A DNA stretch of 64,000 nt from a virus, in the IMG/VR virus record IMGVR_UViG_3300005542_000007, positions 1 to 64,000 of that record; one strand, given 5' to 3'. Below are positions 31,833 to 40,920 of the stretch, piece by piece. The position numbers were made by a program, and so were the translations under genes. Positions within the stretch are counted from its first letter, which is position 1. Every line of letters begins with the position of its first letter. Under the pieces are notes generated by a model. The model ran no database searches. It saw nothing but the letters and a program-made list of their open reading frames with translations, and had not been told where the DNA came from.

Positions 31833-32546
31833 ATGGATATAGCAAAGGTTATTGATTACACTCTTCTCAAACCCCAGGAACCTCTAGGCAGTTATACAGA
31901 GCTAGTCCGTAACGCAATTAAATATCAGGTTGGTACAGTTTGTGTCAATTCCTTTCATGTTCCTCTAGTTTCTAGTTTGCTTCATTCCTACATCCACACA
32001 GATACAAATTTGAATATAAATGTAGCTTCAACTATCGGCTTTCCATTTGGCACATCAAGTATTGAATCAAAAGTGGCAGAAATGCAGCAAGCGTTCAATG
32101 ATGGGGCCGTTGAGTTCGATGTCGTAATCAATTTGAGTGCCGTAAAAACCCACGACTGGTTGAGGGTGAAACATGAATTAGAAGCTCTACGATCAGCAGT
32201 TCCAGATTTTATAAATAAATTTCATCCCACCCTTAAGATAATTTTAGAAGTGGGAATGCTTACAGATGACGAAATCAAAAAAGCATCTGAATTATGCATT
32301 GAAACTAATTGCGACTTTTTGAAAACGAGCACAGGAATCAATGTAGAATTGGCACCAGCCAAGACAGCCGAGTATGTCAGAATGCTCAAAGATTTCTCAA
32401 AGGGTTCTAAAATTAAGGTGAAGGCCAGCGGATATATAAAAACGCTTAGTGATTTCAACATGATGTTGGATGCAGGAGCAGATAGGATTGGAGTATCAAG
32501 AACAGTGCAAATTTTAGAGGAGTTTTTAAAAGGAGAGAAACGATGA
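31833..32546 (+). CDS. deoC: Deoxyribose-phosphate aldolase
   Basis: 237 aa, normal length for short DERA enzymes. It splits 2-deoxyribose-5-phosphate to glyceraldehyde-3-phosphate and acetaldehyde. Catalytic residues are present: D96 in E-F-D-V-V, Schiff-base K164 in F-L-K-T-S-T, and K197 in K-V-K-A-S-G. The final G-A-D-R-I-G-V-S phosphate-binding loop is intact. It has its own promoter and is placed among virion genes rather than nucleotide genes. It may feed on deoxynucleosides from host DNA breakdown, or be cargo; regulation by its own promoter suggests separate timing. Confidence 0.93.
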   Translation: MDIAKVIDYTLLKPQEPLGSYTELVRNAIKYQVGTVCVNSFHVPLVSSLLHSYIHTDTNLNINVASTIGFPFGTSSIESKVAEMQQAFNDGAVEFDVVINLSAVKTHDWLRVKHELEALRSAVPDFINKFHPTLKIILEVGMLTDDEIKKASELCIETNCDFLKTSTGINVELAPAKTAEYVRMLKDFSKGSKIKVKASGYIKTLSDFNMMLDAGADRIGVSRTVQILEEFLKGEKR

Positions 32547-32980
32547 GTGAGAAATATTACGTGAGTGATGGAAATGGCGGTAAGGAAGTGTCAATCCCAG
32601 TTCGTGAGGACCCATTTAAAGCGATTTTAGCGAAGCCAGAGGCCCCAAAGAGCGAAGAAAAGGCCCCAGAGCCTGTCCAAGTAGCTGGTGACGATTTAGC
32701 CCAGGAATCAAAAGCTGCATTTAGTGGAAAAGAAGAAGGAATGGTTCCCGAGCAGCCAAAAGAAGTTGTTTACGGCCATTGCAATAATTGTCGTTTGGAA
32801 TTGACAGAAGATAAAGTAGTGAAAACTCCAATCGATTATATACGCGCTGAGGATGGAACCTTAACGAAAGCGGCTTCTCGTTTCAGTATTTTCTGCAAAA
32901 ATTGTATGAAGTTTGTTACGATTATTGACCGGGACGCGCAAAAGCTTTTGAACGATATGATACGTAAGAATGTTCGCTAA
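32543..32980 (+). CDS. Zinc-ribbon protein with Pro/Glu linker
   Basis: 145 aa, ATGA overlap with deoC. A disordered Pro/Glu/Ala half precedes H-C-N-N-C and, about 40 residues on, F-C-K-N-C, a four-Cys zinc ribbon. K-A-A-S between the pairs resembles the motif in the giant proteins. Function unknown; possibly virion. Confidence 0.5.
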   Translation: MSEKYYVSDGNGGKEVSIPVREDPFKAILAKPEAPKSEEKAPEPVQVAGDDLAQESKAAFSGKEEGMVPEQPKEVVYGHCNNCRLELTEDKVVKTPIDYIRAEDGTLTKAASRFSIFCKNCMKFVTIIDRDAQKLLNDMIRKNVR

Positions 32981-33005
32981 GACCAGGAGAAATAGGTAAA
33001 CTAAA

Positions 33006-33224
33006 ATGATCGCTACTGCCGAGGTTCCAATGATCAAATTCACTGAAAATAGAATTTTATGTCCTAATTGTCAACGCAATAACAATTTTGAAATTGTTAT
33101 TAAGCAAGAGGATTCTAAATACTATTTGGGTGAGAAGTGCCCCAAGTGCGACCATTTTGAAGATTTTAGAGAAGTGACGAAACGAGAAGCTTTAAAGTAT
33201 TTAGTTTTGGAAGACCTTCAGTAA
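33006..33224 (+). CDS. Small zinc-ribbon protein
   Basis: 72 aa; ATG 33030 is an alternative start. C-P-N-C and C-P-K-C-D about 27 residues apart form a classic zinc ribbon like those in transcription or primase-linked proteins. No other domain. Confidence 0.6.
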   Translation: MIATAEVPMIKFTENRILCPNCQRNNNFEIVIKQEDSKYYLGEKCPKCDHFEDFREVTKREALKYLVLEDLQ

Positions 33225-33261
33225 CCCCGCCGTATAAATCTGCCGCATAAGGAATCCCGTT

Positions 33262-33912
33262 ATGAAAAAGTTTTTATTGGGGCTTGTCGCCCTTTCTTTG
33301 TTGTTTTCTGCCTGTACGCCCCATGATGTTGCCGTTGCCAAGAGAATTTCCAAATCCACTGTTCTAGTTCACATTCGTTTAAGAAAAGGTGAAAGAACAG
33401 GCGGAGCACTTTGTAGTGGTGTTGTAGTCTCTCCCAATGAAATTCTTTTAGCGGCCCATTGCGTCAATCCCCCAGAAGGGATTTCAATAGATAAAATTTG
33501 GGTTCGTGATTTTAATGACAGGGTACAAGAAGCAACAGTAGAAAGAAAAGAACCACAGCAAGATTTGGCAATCCTCAAAGTTAAGAAGCGGGAAATACCT
33601 GCAAGAATTGGTAGTGAGGTTCGTGTAGGACAGCCTGTAATTGTTGTTGGGATGCCGCTTGGCGTTGAGTGGTGTGTCACAAAGGGAATAGTTTCTAAAA
33701 CAGATGTGAAAGTGGAGACGGTTCCTTACGCCATATTTTTCATTACAGATGCAACAGTGCTTCCAGGAAACAGTGGTGGTGGAGTTTGGAATGAACGTGG
33801 AGAGCTTGTAGGAATTGTTAGTATGAGCACTTCTATTCTTGGGGGATTTGGAGCAGCGGGATTGGGAATTATTGTTGATACTGAAACTGTAAGAGGATTT
33901 TTGGACAGATAA
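33262..33912 (+). CDS. Trypsin-like serine protease lipoprotein
   Basis: 216 aa. The N-terminus is a lipoprotein signal (basic, Leu-rich, L-F-S-A-C with Cys19 as lipidated residue). The mature part is an S1 (HtrA/DegP type without PDZ) protease with H66 in A-A-H-C, D101 in Q-D-L-A-I-L and S171 in G-N-S-G-G-G. It should be anchored in the envelope and cut periplasmic or outer-membrane proteins. It could be made late for host envelope control or superinfection exclusion; that is inference. All catalytic residues are intact. Confidence 0.88.
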   Translation: MKKFLLGLVALSLLFSACTPHDVAVAKRISKSTVLVHIRLRKGERTGGALCSGVVVSPNEILLAAHCVNPPEGISIDKIWVRDFNDRVQEATVERKEPQQDLAILKVKKREIPARIGSEVRVGQPVIVVGMPLGVEWCVTKGIVSKTDVKVETVPYAIFFITDATVLPGNSGGGVWNERGELVGIVSMSTSILGGFGAAGLGIIVDTETVRGFLDR

Positions 33913-33919
33913 ATTAAAA

Positions 33920-36900
33920 ATGAAAAAGATTGTAGCTAATATTCTCGATTGGCCTAAGCCGTCACTTGAGCCAGCTATATGGAGTGAAGATAATACCCTG
34001 AAACCAGAGGTAAAGAAATTTATCCTCGATTTCATTTCTTCGTTTGCCCAAGCGAATAATTTTAAAGCAACAGACCAATGGATTACTGAAGTGAAGTTTG
34101 TGGGGTCTTTGACAACCAATTGTTGGAATTCCAATTCTGATATGGATATTCACATTGGGGTGGACCTTCCCAAGTTTGTTGAAGTAGAACGACCCGAGAT
34201 GTCTGATAAAGAAGCCAGTAATTACTTGGACGAGATTCGTAAACAGGTTGACCAAGTAAAAGCAAAGGTACCAGGAACAGAACATCCCACTGAAATTTAT
34301 TTTGAAACTGAATTTACAACTCATGCCAGTCAAGCATTCTCTGGTACCTATTCTGTTTTAGAAGATAAATGGTTGGTTGAGCCACATATTGTTGGGCAGG
34401 ATTTTGACATCTCCACATTACATCCAGACCTATTAAATTTAGCTAAAGAAACGGCCTCCGAGCTTGATGCTGCTTTCGGTGAAATTAAACGCGATGTGGC
34501 AGATATTAAAGAGCTTAACGAAACCATTAATGATTGGCCAGCCGAACAACGATCCCTTTTTGAGAAAAAACTCCAAAAACGATTAGAGGACCTCGAATCA
34601 GAAATTAAAGAGCTTGTTGTTATTCGTGAAGATGTAGCAGAGAAGCGCAAACATTATGATGCAGTATCGGAGCAAGAGGTCCGATTTAAGTACCTCCAGA
34701 AGTATTTTTACATGCACGTTCTCACCGACCTTAAAACCCTCCTAAAACAATCCCCCGAACTATCTGTGAAAGATATTCCAGTTGTTGAGAATATTATGCA
34801 ACAAGCTAATCTAAAACTCGCCTATCATGAAGATGAAAATAGAATCCTTGTAGATATGGATGACACTATTTGTCATGAAACTTCCGATAATGAATGTGGT
34901 GAACCAATGGAAGGAGTTAAAGAAGCCCTTACGAAGCTTAAAGAACAGGGTTTTGAGATTGTTATTTTTAGTCACCGCGCAGATGAGAAGCACGGCGAAG
35001 ATGAGATTAAAAAATATTTAGAGGTTCATGAAATTCCCTACGATTCTATATTCCAAGGGGAGAAGCCACTAGCTAAATTTTATGTAGACGACCGAGCAAT
35101 TCATTTTGATAATTGGAACAGTGTATTAAAGCAGATTGAGAAATCTGCATCCCTTCCCAACGGATACTGGATTGATCCTTCTGGAAAAAGATACCCTGTA
35201 ACTGGATTATCTGGCGGCATGTCCCACGTTGATTTTATTTATAAGCATTTTGGGGTAGGCCGAAAAGACTTCGATAAAAAAGAAAAGGAGATGTTTAAAG
35301 AGGGTTGGTCTAGAATTTCACACGACTATACAAGTGAGCAACAATTTTTTATTCAAGTTGGAAATTTAAGAAACCTACCACCGTATTTAGATGGTTTTAT
35401 CGCTGAATTTTATAAACCAAACGATCCTGTTAAAGGCATTTTAATGGAAGATGGAAAGGAATATATTACTGTAAATGATCCTTTCCCCTCTCTACAAGAA
35501 GCTGTTAACGAAGAATTGAAAAGGCCCAAAATAGAATCCTCAATCGATCTTCCAATTATCGACCCCAAGACTTTTCAACGTAAAGAACCATATGCCCTTT
35601 TCATTGGCACAGGTGATTATGGCAGTGCTGGTAAAATTGATATGTTCAATGTGTATGGCAAGCATCCCATGATTACAGAATCTAATGCCGTGCCTACAGT
35701 TACATTGGATACATTGGTTAAAGAGAATATTCCAGTGATTGGCAAGGAACCTCGTGCAGGAGATAAGCAGCCAGTGCAGGATATCTCAGGGTTGGTTAAA
35801 CAAGCTCAATTAGGCTCTAAATACGATTATTCTTCTACCCATTTTCTTCTACCAACCAATATTGCCGAAAAGATTATTAGGTGGGGAGTGGAAAATATTC
35901 CAGAGGAGGAGATTGTTCACGACCCAGATGGAACAAAGGGAATCCAAGTTGAGAGTCACGTTACGCTGAAATACGGATTGCTAACCGATGACTTTGAAGA
36001 GGTAAAGAGAGTATTGGATGGTGAAAAAGCGCCTCATATTAAATTTGGAAAGACTTCTTTCTTCGAACCAGAAGGCAAGGATTACGATGTAGTAGTTATT
36101 GAGGTTGAAAGTGAAGATTTACAGGATTTAAGCAAAAAGCTTTGCTCTCAGGTCAAATGCAATGATGAGCATGATGGATACAATCCGCATGTAACTGTTG
36201 CTTATGTGAAGAAAGGACTTGGGAAGAAGTATGAAGGTAAGGACATCATAACCGGAGAGGAAATTTATCTAGATACTTTAACCTTTTCGCCCAAGGAAGG
36301 CGAACCAAGACAATTGGAACTGAAGAATAAAGTGAAAAAAAATGCGTCCGATTATGTGCATCGAGCGTATAACCCACAAAATCCTACCGCACCAGATATA
36401 TTTATTTATAAAAATCCATCCTTAGAGAAATTTAAGCAGCTATATATTGAATCTGGTATGGGCCTTAGATACTTTATAACTAACAGCGGTGATATGTGGG
36501 TTTGGGATTCTTTAGAACTTATACATCAAGACGTAGCAGAACAATTGGGTTATGATTACAACACAGCCTTTGAAGATTTGGGACAAGTAGAAGACGACAA
36601 AACTTTTAATAAATTTATAAAATTTTATTTTTCTAAGCCACAAAAAGAATCATCCTTCATGCCAAGTAATACCGATCTAGCTCCAAGTAATGATTGGAGT
36701 GGAGATGTAGGATGGCCTGGGAATGAAGAGATGGACCCCGTATGGCCCAGAGGTGACGGAGAAAATTATTATTCGCCAATGGATGATCGTCCACGAGAGA
36801 AAAGTGTTTGGTGGAAGCTTTTAAATATGTTTAAGAAACAACAGCCAATGAGTAAGAAAGATGTTGTGCCTGTGAAAGAGGCTTCTTCCAATGTTTTTAT

Positions 36901-38755
36901 GTTAGAAACAGATTCTGGATTGCAAACCAAAGCATTAAGAGATCCCACTCCAGAACAAGCTGGAAATTTATTTAATAGTACTCGTGGAGAGGTTCACCAG
37001 CTTCGTTGGTTTATCCCAATTGATGGACACCTTTATATGTGGGATGCCTATGATTTAACCCATTGGGATGCCATAAAGCAAATAGGAATTCCAGCTACTA
37101 AATTAGCTGAAGATATAAATACTGGAGTTGCACGTACAGATCAGGAAGCCGAAATAATTGCTGAAGAATTTAAAGAATTTGGTTTTGTTAATATGAATAA
37201 ACAAGCAAAACAATGGACAACACCTAAAGAACCAGTTAACCAACCAGGAATGTCTTGGCAATGGGCTGATTATATTTACGATTACATAGCTGAAATGTGG
37301 AGAGATTTGTTGCATGACTGGCTTGGACTTGATCCAGATAATTATGTGAAACCTGTTATTTTAATCCAAGAGATTTACGAAGACGAAGGCGTTGTATCAG
37401 CCTGGGTCCATTTGGAATTCATCAATAAAGCTGGCACTTCGGATGCCTTTATGAAGTTTGTTATTTCGGCCAAGATTGAAGGTGAAGAGAATGTTGAACC
37501 AGAAGGCAGGGAATACTACGAACACTTAACGGATTGGGAAATGGAAGTGGTGGATTATGGGAAGAGTGACGAACTAGAGAAGAGTTCTAGTTATGGTCCA
37601 ACAAATTACAAAGGGCCTTCTGTAGCTGATGAACTTTACCAAGATTCCCCATATCGCATGAATGTCACGTATTCGCCCGAAGAGGATGAAGAGTTGATGG
37701 ATCAAAACGGGAAAGGTGGATACCCCAATCGCTGGATGAGTAGGCACCGTGGACCTTACTACACGAACGAAGGCAAAGTAGTAAAGATGCTTGAAGAGAC
37801 GAGCGCCCTAGAAACTTTACCAGAACAACAGCCAATGCCAGAGCAAGCTAATACTGCTGTTATGACGGATGACGGATCTATTTATTATAGTAACGATCCA
37901 TACATGATTCATGTTAAGTTGATTAGAGAATTTGGCATTCCTGTTGAAAGAATTATCAGTGGTGGACATATAGTAGATGGAGTTTATTATGATACTGGTT
38001 CTAGGTCAGATACGATGCGATACGTTGAAAGGGAACTTGCTAAAAAAAGAGTTGAACAAAAGCACAAAGCATTAGGAAGGAAAGATATTAAAGCAGACAT
38101 TTCAGGTCAAGTAATTAACAATATTTTGAAGCTCATCCAACAAACTGGCGGAGCTACGTACAATTTAAGCAAAGGAAATCTCGTCGGAACAAATGCTTTT
38201 GCTGTGGCTATTTATCCTGACCGAGAGCAGATAGTTGAGGGCATTGATTTTGATACGTTGGAAGGATACGTTGCACAGAACGAAGATTTGCTTTCTAATT
38301 CCAATAATTCTTTTGGTGCGTGGGTTTCAAATGGGAAAGTATATCTGGATGTGGTTGCTACCGTACCAACGAAAGAACAAGCGATGGAGTTGGGTTACAG
38401 GCATAAGCAGCTTGCAATCTTTGACCTCAAGAATTTAGTTGAGATTCCATTGCAGAGAGTGGCAAAATTAGCTGCTGCTGTAAGCGATAAAGAGCAACAG
38501 GCATACTATGATAAAATATTTTCAGATAGGTGGCGCGATTCATCCGATCCCATAGATGGCGGTAATGAATACAACAAGGGTTGGAGTGAACTTAATGGCA
38601 ATGATTTTCCAGGGCCAAAAGATTTGGATAAAGAAAGAGCATTGCTTGACCAACTTGAAAAGCCTGTTAATCGTAATAATCCGGTTGGTTTGGGTGAATA
38701 TGCAATCACTTATTATGATGCTTTTCCCGACCAGGGTGACCAGGGCGGTATCTAA
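33920..38755 (+). CDS. Giant polyprotein: nucleotidyltransferase, HAD phosphatase, 2H phosphoesterase and repeated domains
   Basis: 1611 aa. Order: a polymerase-beta-type nucleotidyltransferase (G62-S63 ... D74-x-D76); coiled coil; a HAD phosphatase (D312-M-D314-D-T; later K-F-Y-V-D-D); motif I-E-K-S-A410; a domain shared with 27352 (412-530); motif L-V-K-Q-A629; a 2H phosphoesterase with H680-V-T682 and H757-V-T759; motif V-K-K-N-A809; two copies of a W-D-containing domain (about 810-905 and 989-1090, separated by V-K-E-A988); motif M-N-K-Q-A1096; an acidic domain; further domains; and A-K-L-A1518. Enzyme modules sit between motifs. A nucleotide-end-processing toolkit delivered with the DNA is my inference. 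Confidence 0.65.
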   Translation: MKKIVANILDWPKPSLEPAIWSEDNTLKPEVKKFILDFISSFAQANNFKATDQWITEVKFVGSLTTNCWNSNSDMDIHIGVDLPKFVEVERPEMSDKEASNYLDEIRKQVDQVKAKVPGTEHPTEIYFETEFTTHASQAFSGTYSVLEDKWLVEPHIVGQDFDISTLHPDLLNLAKETASELDAAFGEIKRDVADIKELNETINDWPAEQRSLFEKKLQKRLEDLESEIKELVVIREDVAEKRKHYDAVSEQEVRFKYLQKYFYMHVLTDLKTLLKQSPELSVKDIPVVENIMQQANLKLAYHEDENRILVDMDDTICHETSDNECGEPMEGVKEALTKLKEQGFEIVIFSHRADEKHGEDEIKKYLEVHEIPYDSIFQGEKPLAKFYVDDRAIHFDNWNSVLKQIEKSASLPNGYWIDPSGKRYPVTGLSGGMSHVDFIYKHFGVGRKDFDKKEKEMFKEGWSRISHDYTSEQQFFIQVGNLRNLPPYLDGFIAEFYKPNDPVKGILMEDGKEYITVNDPFPSLQEAVNEELKRPKIESSIDLPIIDPKTFQRKEPYALFIGTGDYGSAGKIDMFNVYGKHPMITESNAVPTVTLDTLVKENIPVIGKEPRAGDKQPVQDISGLVKQAQLGSKYDYSSTHFLLPTNIAEKIIRWGVENIPEEEIVHDPDGTKGIQVESHVTLKYGLLTDDFEEVKRVLDGEKAPHIKFGKTSFFEPEGKDYDVVVIEVESEDLQDLSKKLCSQVKCNDEHDGYNPHVTVAYVKKGLGKKYEGKDIITGEEIYLDTLTFSPKEGEPRQLELKNKVKKNASDYVHRAYNPQNPTAPDIFIYKNPSLEKFKQLYIESGMGLRYFITNSGDMWVWDSLELIHQDVAEQLGYDYNTAFEDLGQVEDDKTFNKFIKFYFSKPQKESSFMPSNTDLAPSNDWSGDVGWPGNEEMDPVWPRGDGENYYSPMDDRPREKSVWWKLLNMFKKQQPMSKKDVVPVKEASSNVFMLETDSGLQTKALRDPTPEQAGNLFNSTRGEVHQLRWFIPIDGHLYMWDAYDLTHWDAIKQIGIPATKLAEDINTGVARTDQEAEIIAEEFKEFGFVNMNKQAKQWTTPKEPVNQPGMSWQWADYIYDYIAEMWRDLLHDWLGLDPDNYVKPVILIQEIYEDEGVVSAWVHLEFINKAGTSDAFMKFVISAKIEGEENVEPEGREYYEHLTDWEMEVVDYGKSDELEKSSSYGPTNYKGPSVADELYQDSPYRMNVTYSPEEDEELMDQNGKGGYPNRWMSRHRGPYYTNEGKVVKMLEETSALETLPEQQPMPEQANTAVMTDDGSIYYSNDPYMIHVKLIREFGIPVERIISGGHIVDGVYYDTGSRSDTMRYVERELAKKRVEQKHKALGRKDIKADISGQVINNILKLIQQTGGATYNLSKGNLVGTNAFAVAIYPDREQIVEGIDFDTLEGYVAQNEDLLSNSNNSFGAWVSNGKVYLDVVATVPTKEQAMELGYRHKQLAIFDLKNLVEIPLQRVAKLAAAVSDKEQQAYYDKIFSDRWRDSSDPIDGGNEYNKGWSELNGNDFPGPKDLDKERALLDQLEKPVNRNNPVGLGEYAITYYDAFPDQGDQGGI

Positions 38756-38763
38756 AACCCCCC

Positions 38764-38791
38764 TTAAAAATATAATAAAATCAGGTATTAT
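38764..38791 (+). promoter_or_regulatory. Recurrent phage promoter-like element (copy 3)
   Basis: TTAAAA at 38764-38769, 16-base spacer with ATAATAAAATCAGG, TATTAT at 38786-38791, then TAGGG. CCCC upstream and GGG downstream make an imperfect inverted repeat that could also act as a weak terminator for the giant gene just upstream. Confidence 0.6.
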
Positions 38792-38865
38792 TAGGGAATG
38801 CTGTACCTACGCCCACAATTTTTATTTTAGAAGTAATTTTAATTAGACGTTTTTGGAGGTATCAA

Positions 38866-40029
38866 ATGAAAGATGTAACTCGTGAAAATTTCGAACGTGC
38901 TGAAAAAGAATTAAAGAAACAAGCTGAAGAGCTTGTTAATAAAGTTGAGCCCACTCCTACTATCCCAGAGATACAGGAAGTAGAGGCCGACCTCAAGGAT
39001 TTTTCTCTTACTGATAATGGAGCTTATTTGTCAGTCGCTCATCCAGCATTGCATGATGCTATGATTGGCGTGGTATCCAAGAACGAATACTCCAATGGCA
39101 ATAAAGAAGCTATTTTACGATCTGTTTTAGAAAATAAATTCGCTGATTACGTTTCAACGCACTCCCTTAAAATTGTTGGTTCTTTCACAGAACCCACAAT
39201 CAATCCCGCCCCTAAAGAAGAGGTGGTTGTAATTCCTGTCGAAAAGAAAGCTTCTGAAGAAAAACAAATTGAACCCGCCAAAGAAATAACCTCCGACCTT
39301 CCTCTACTCCGGTCTGCTGATTCTTTTCGCCAGAGCGTAGAAACGGTCGCTTTCCGATCCTCAGAAAAGCTTAATCGTTTTGTTACTGCTGCTACCAACG
39401 GCCTTGTTGAACATCTCAAGGGATTGCGTTATGACATGCCAAAGGTAACAGAAATCGATGCTGCTAATTTGTCAGAAAATGGTGAGAGTTTCAACGGTTT
39501 CATTACTGCTTCTGTTTCCTTAGAAAATGCAACAGGACCCAAATATTTAAACCTTCCAATTACAATCTCCGCTTCTAAAGTTGTTTATCCCAACGAGAAA
39601 GAAACAGCAGATTTTGTTTCTAAAGGCATTGATCTTCGCTCTAAACTTGAAGAAACTCTTGCTCTCGAAACTCTTACAGCAATGGCCAAGGTTGACGCTG
39701 AACAAGAATGGATTGACGAAAATGTATCGAACATCCTTTCTGAACGAACGGCTGAAATAAAGAAACAGGCTTCGGATTACACCGACGGAATCGCGTCGGT
39801 AAATCCAGGTTCACACATAAAAATGCAGAAACACCTGCTTCCAGGAGAATTAGAATCATGGGATGTAGGCGATTGTATTTACTCCGACGGGAAGAAATTT
39901 AAATTGGTTAGTAAGGGTGACGGCATAGACAGCAATGATAAGAACGCTGGAAGTGCGAGTCTTTGGGATTTCGTAGAATGTCTTCCTGATGAAGCTAGTA
40001 AAGAAACAAAGGCTGATATTCCCCGCTAA
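38866..40029 (+). CDS. Probable virion protein with KxA motifs
   Basis: 387 aa, strong TTTTGGAGG ribosome site. Acidic, helical N-terminus with L-K-K-Q-A near residue 25; two globular parts; I-K-K-Q-A-S at about residue 303 before a small C-terminal barrel (W-D-V-G-D-C-I-Y-S-D-G-K-K-F-K-L). Same style as the giant proteins and in the same block. No family recognised. Confidence 0.5.
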   Translation: MKDVTRENFERAEKELKKQAEELVNKVEPTPTIPEIQEVEADLKDFSLTDNGAYLSVAHPALHDAMIGVVSKNEYSNGNKEAILRSVLENKFADYVSTHSLKIVGSFTEPTINPAPKEEVVVIPVEKKASEEKQIEPAKEITSDLPLLRSADSFRQSVETVAFRSSEKLNRFVTAATNGLVEHLKGLRYDMPKVTEIDAANLSENGESFNGFITASVSLENATGPKYLNLPITISASKVVYPNEKETADFVSKGIDLRSKLEETLALETLTAMAKVDAEQEWIDENVSNILSERTAEIKKQASDYTDGIASVNPGSHIKMQKHLLPGELESWDVGDCIYSDGKKFKLVSKGDGIDSNDKNAGSASLWDFVECLPDEASKETKADIPR

Positions 40030-40035
40030 ATAAAA

Positions 40036-40908
40036 ATGAAACATGCACACAACTTTGTTGATTTAACAGGACAAGTATTTAACTTACTTACAGTTATTAA
40101 ATATCTTTATACTAAAAATAAAAAGGCCCATTGGCTTTGCAAATGTGCATGTGGAGATTCAAAATACGTTATTGCTTGTACACAGACCCTCAAGGAGAAT
40201 CGTACCAAATCTTGTGGTTGTTGGAAACAGGAGTCTTTCCGCAAAAGATCCACAACTCATGGTTTTAAATCCTCCGGCATATTTGAAAGCAATTTTTATG
40301 ATTTGTGGGGCGGTATGAAGGCGCGTTGTTTTAATCCCAATCATAAATCTTATCCCGACTATGGCGGTCGCGGAATAACTGTTTGCGATAGGTGGCTAAA
40401 ATTTGAAAACTTTCGAGATGATATGTGGAAAGAGTATTTACAAAGACGACAAGCTGGTGAAATTATTTCTCTGGATCGTCTTGAAGTAATGGGAAACTAC
40501 AAACTCTCTAATTGTAAATGGGCCACGGATATAGAGCAGGGTAAAAATACAAGAGCCTACGCGCAGTCAGAAAATCATAAAGAGCATGTTTATTGGAAAA
40601 ACTACATTGGCTCTTCTCTCAGCAGGTTGATTGCCCACCGCTGTAAAAGATCTAAAGTTATTGAGCCTTACTTAGGCTGTTCATTTTTAGAATTTAAACA
40701 ACACATTGATAGCCAGTTTCAACCAGGAATGTCCTGGGATAATTATGGCCGGGGTGTTGGAAAGTGGGAAATCGACCATATTTTAGGTTGTAACAATTTC
40801 GATCTTTCCAAAGAAATAGATCGTTTAAAATGTTTTAACTACACAAATCTCCGACCTTTTTGGAGTAGTGCAAATAGGCAAAAGAGTAGAATTTTAGTAT
40901 CTCGTTAG
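40036..40908 (+). CDS. HNH-like homing endonuclease (family 2, copy B)
   Basis: 290 aa. Y-G-G-R-G-I-T-V-C-D-R-W, S-L-D-R-L-E-V-M-G-N-Y, C-K-W-A-T and the final W-E-I-D-H-I-L-G ... N-Y-T-N-L-R-P define the family; the catalytic D-H pair is intact here, unlike in the copy at 20887. C-x-C-x-C-G near the start. Inserted between two virion-type genes. Confidence 0.75.
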   Translation: MKHAHNFVDLTGQVFNLLTVIKYLYTKNKKAHWLCKCACGDSKYVIACTQTLKENRTKSCGCWKQESFRKRSTTHGFKSSGIFESNFYDLWGGMKARCFNPNHKSYPDYGGRGITVCDRWLKFENFRDDMWKEYLQRRQAGEIISLDRLEVMGNYKLSNCKWATDIEQGKNTRAYAQSENHKEHVYWKNYIGSSLSRLIAHRCKRSKVIEPYLGCSFLEFKQHIDSQFQPGMSWDNYGRGVGKWEIDHILGCNNFDLSKEIDRLKCFNYTNLRPFWSSANRQKSRILVSR

Positions 40909-40920
40909 GAGCCTCACAAA

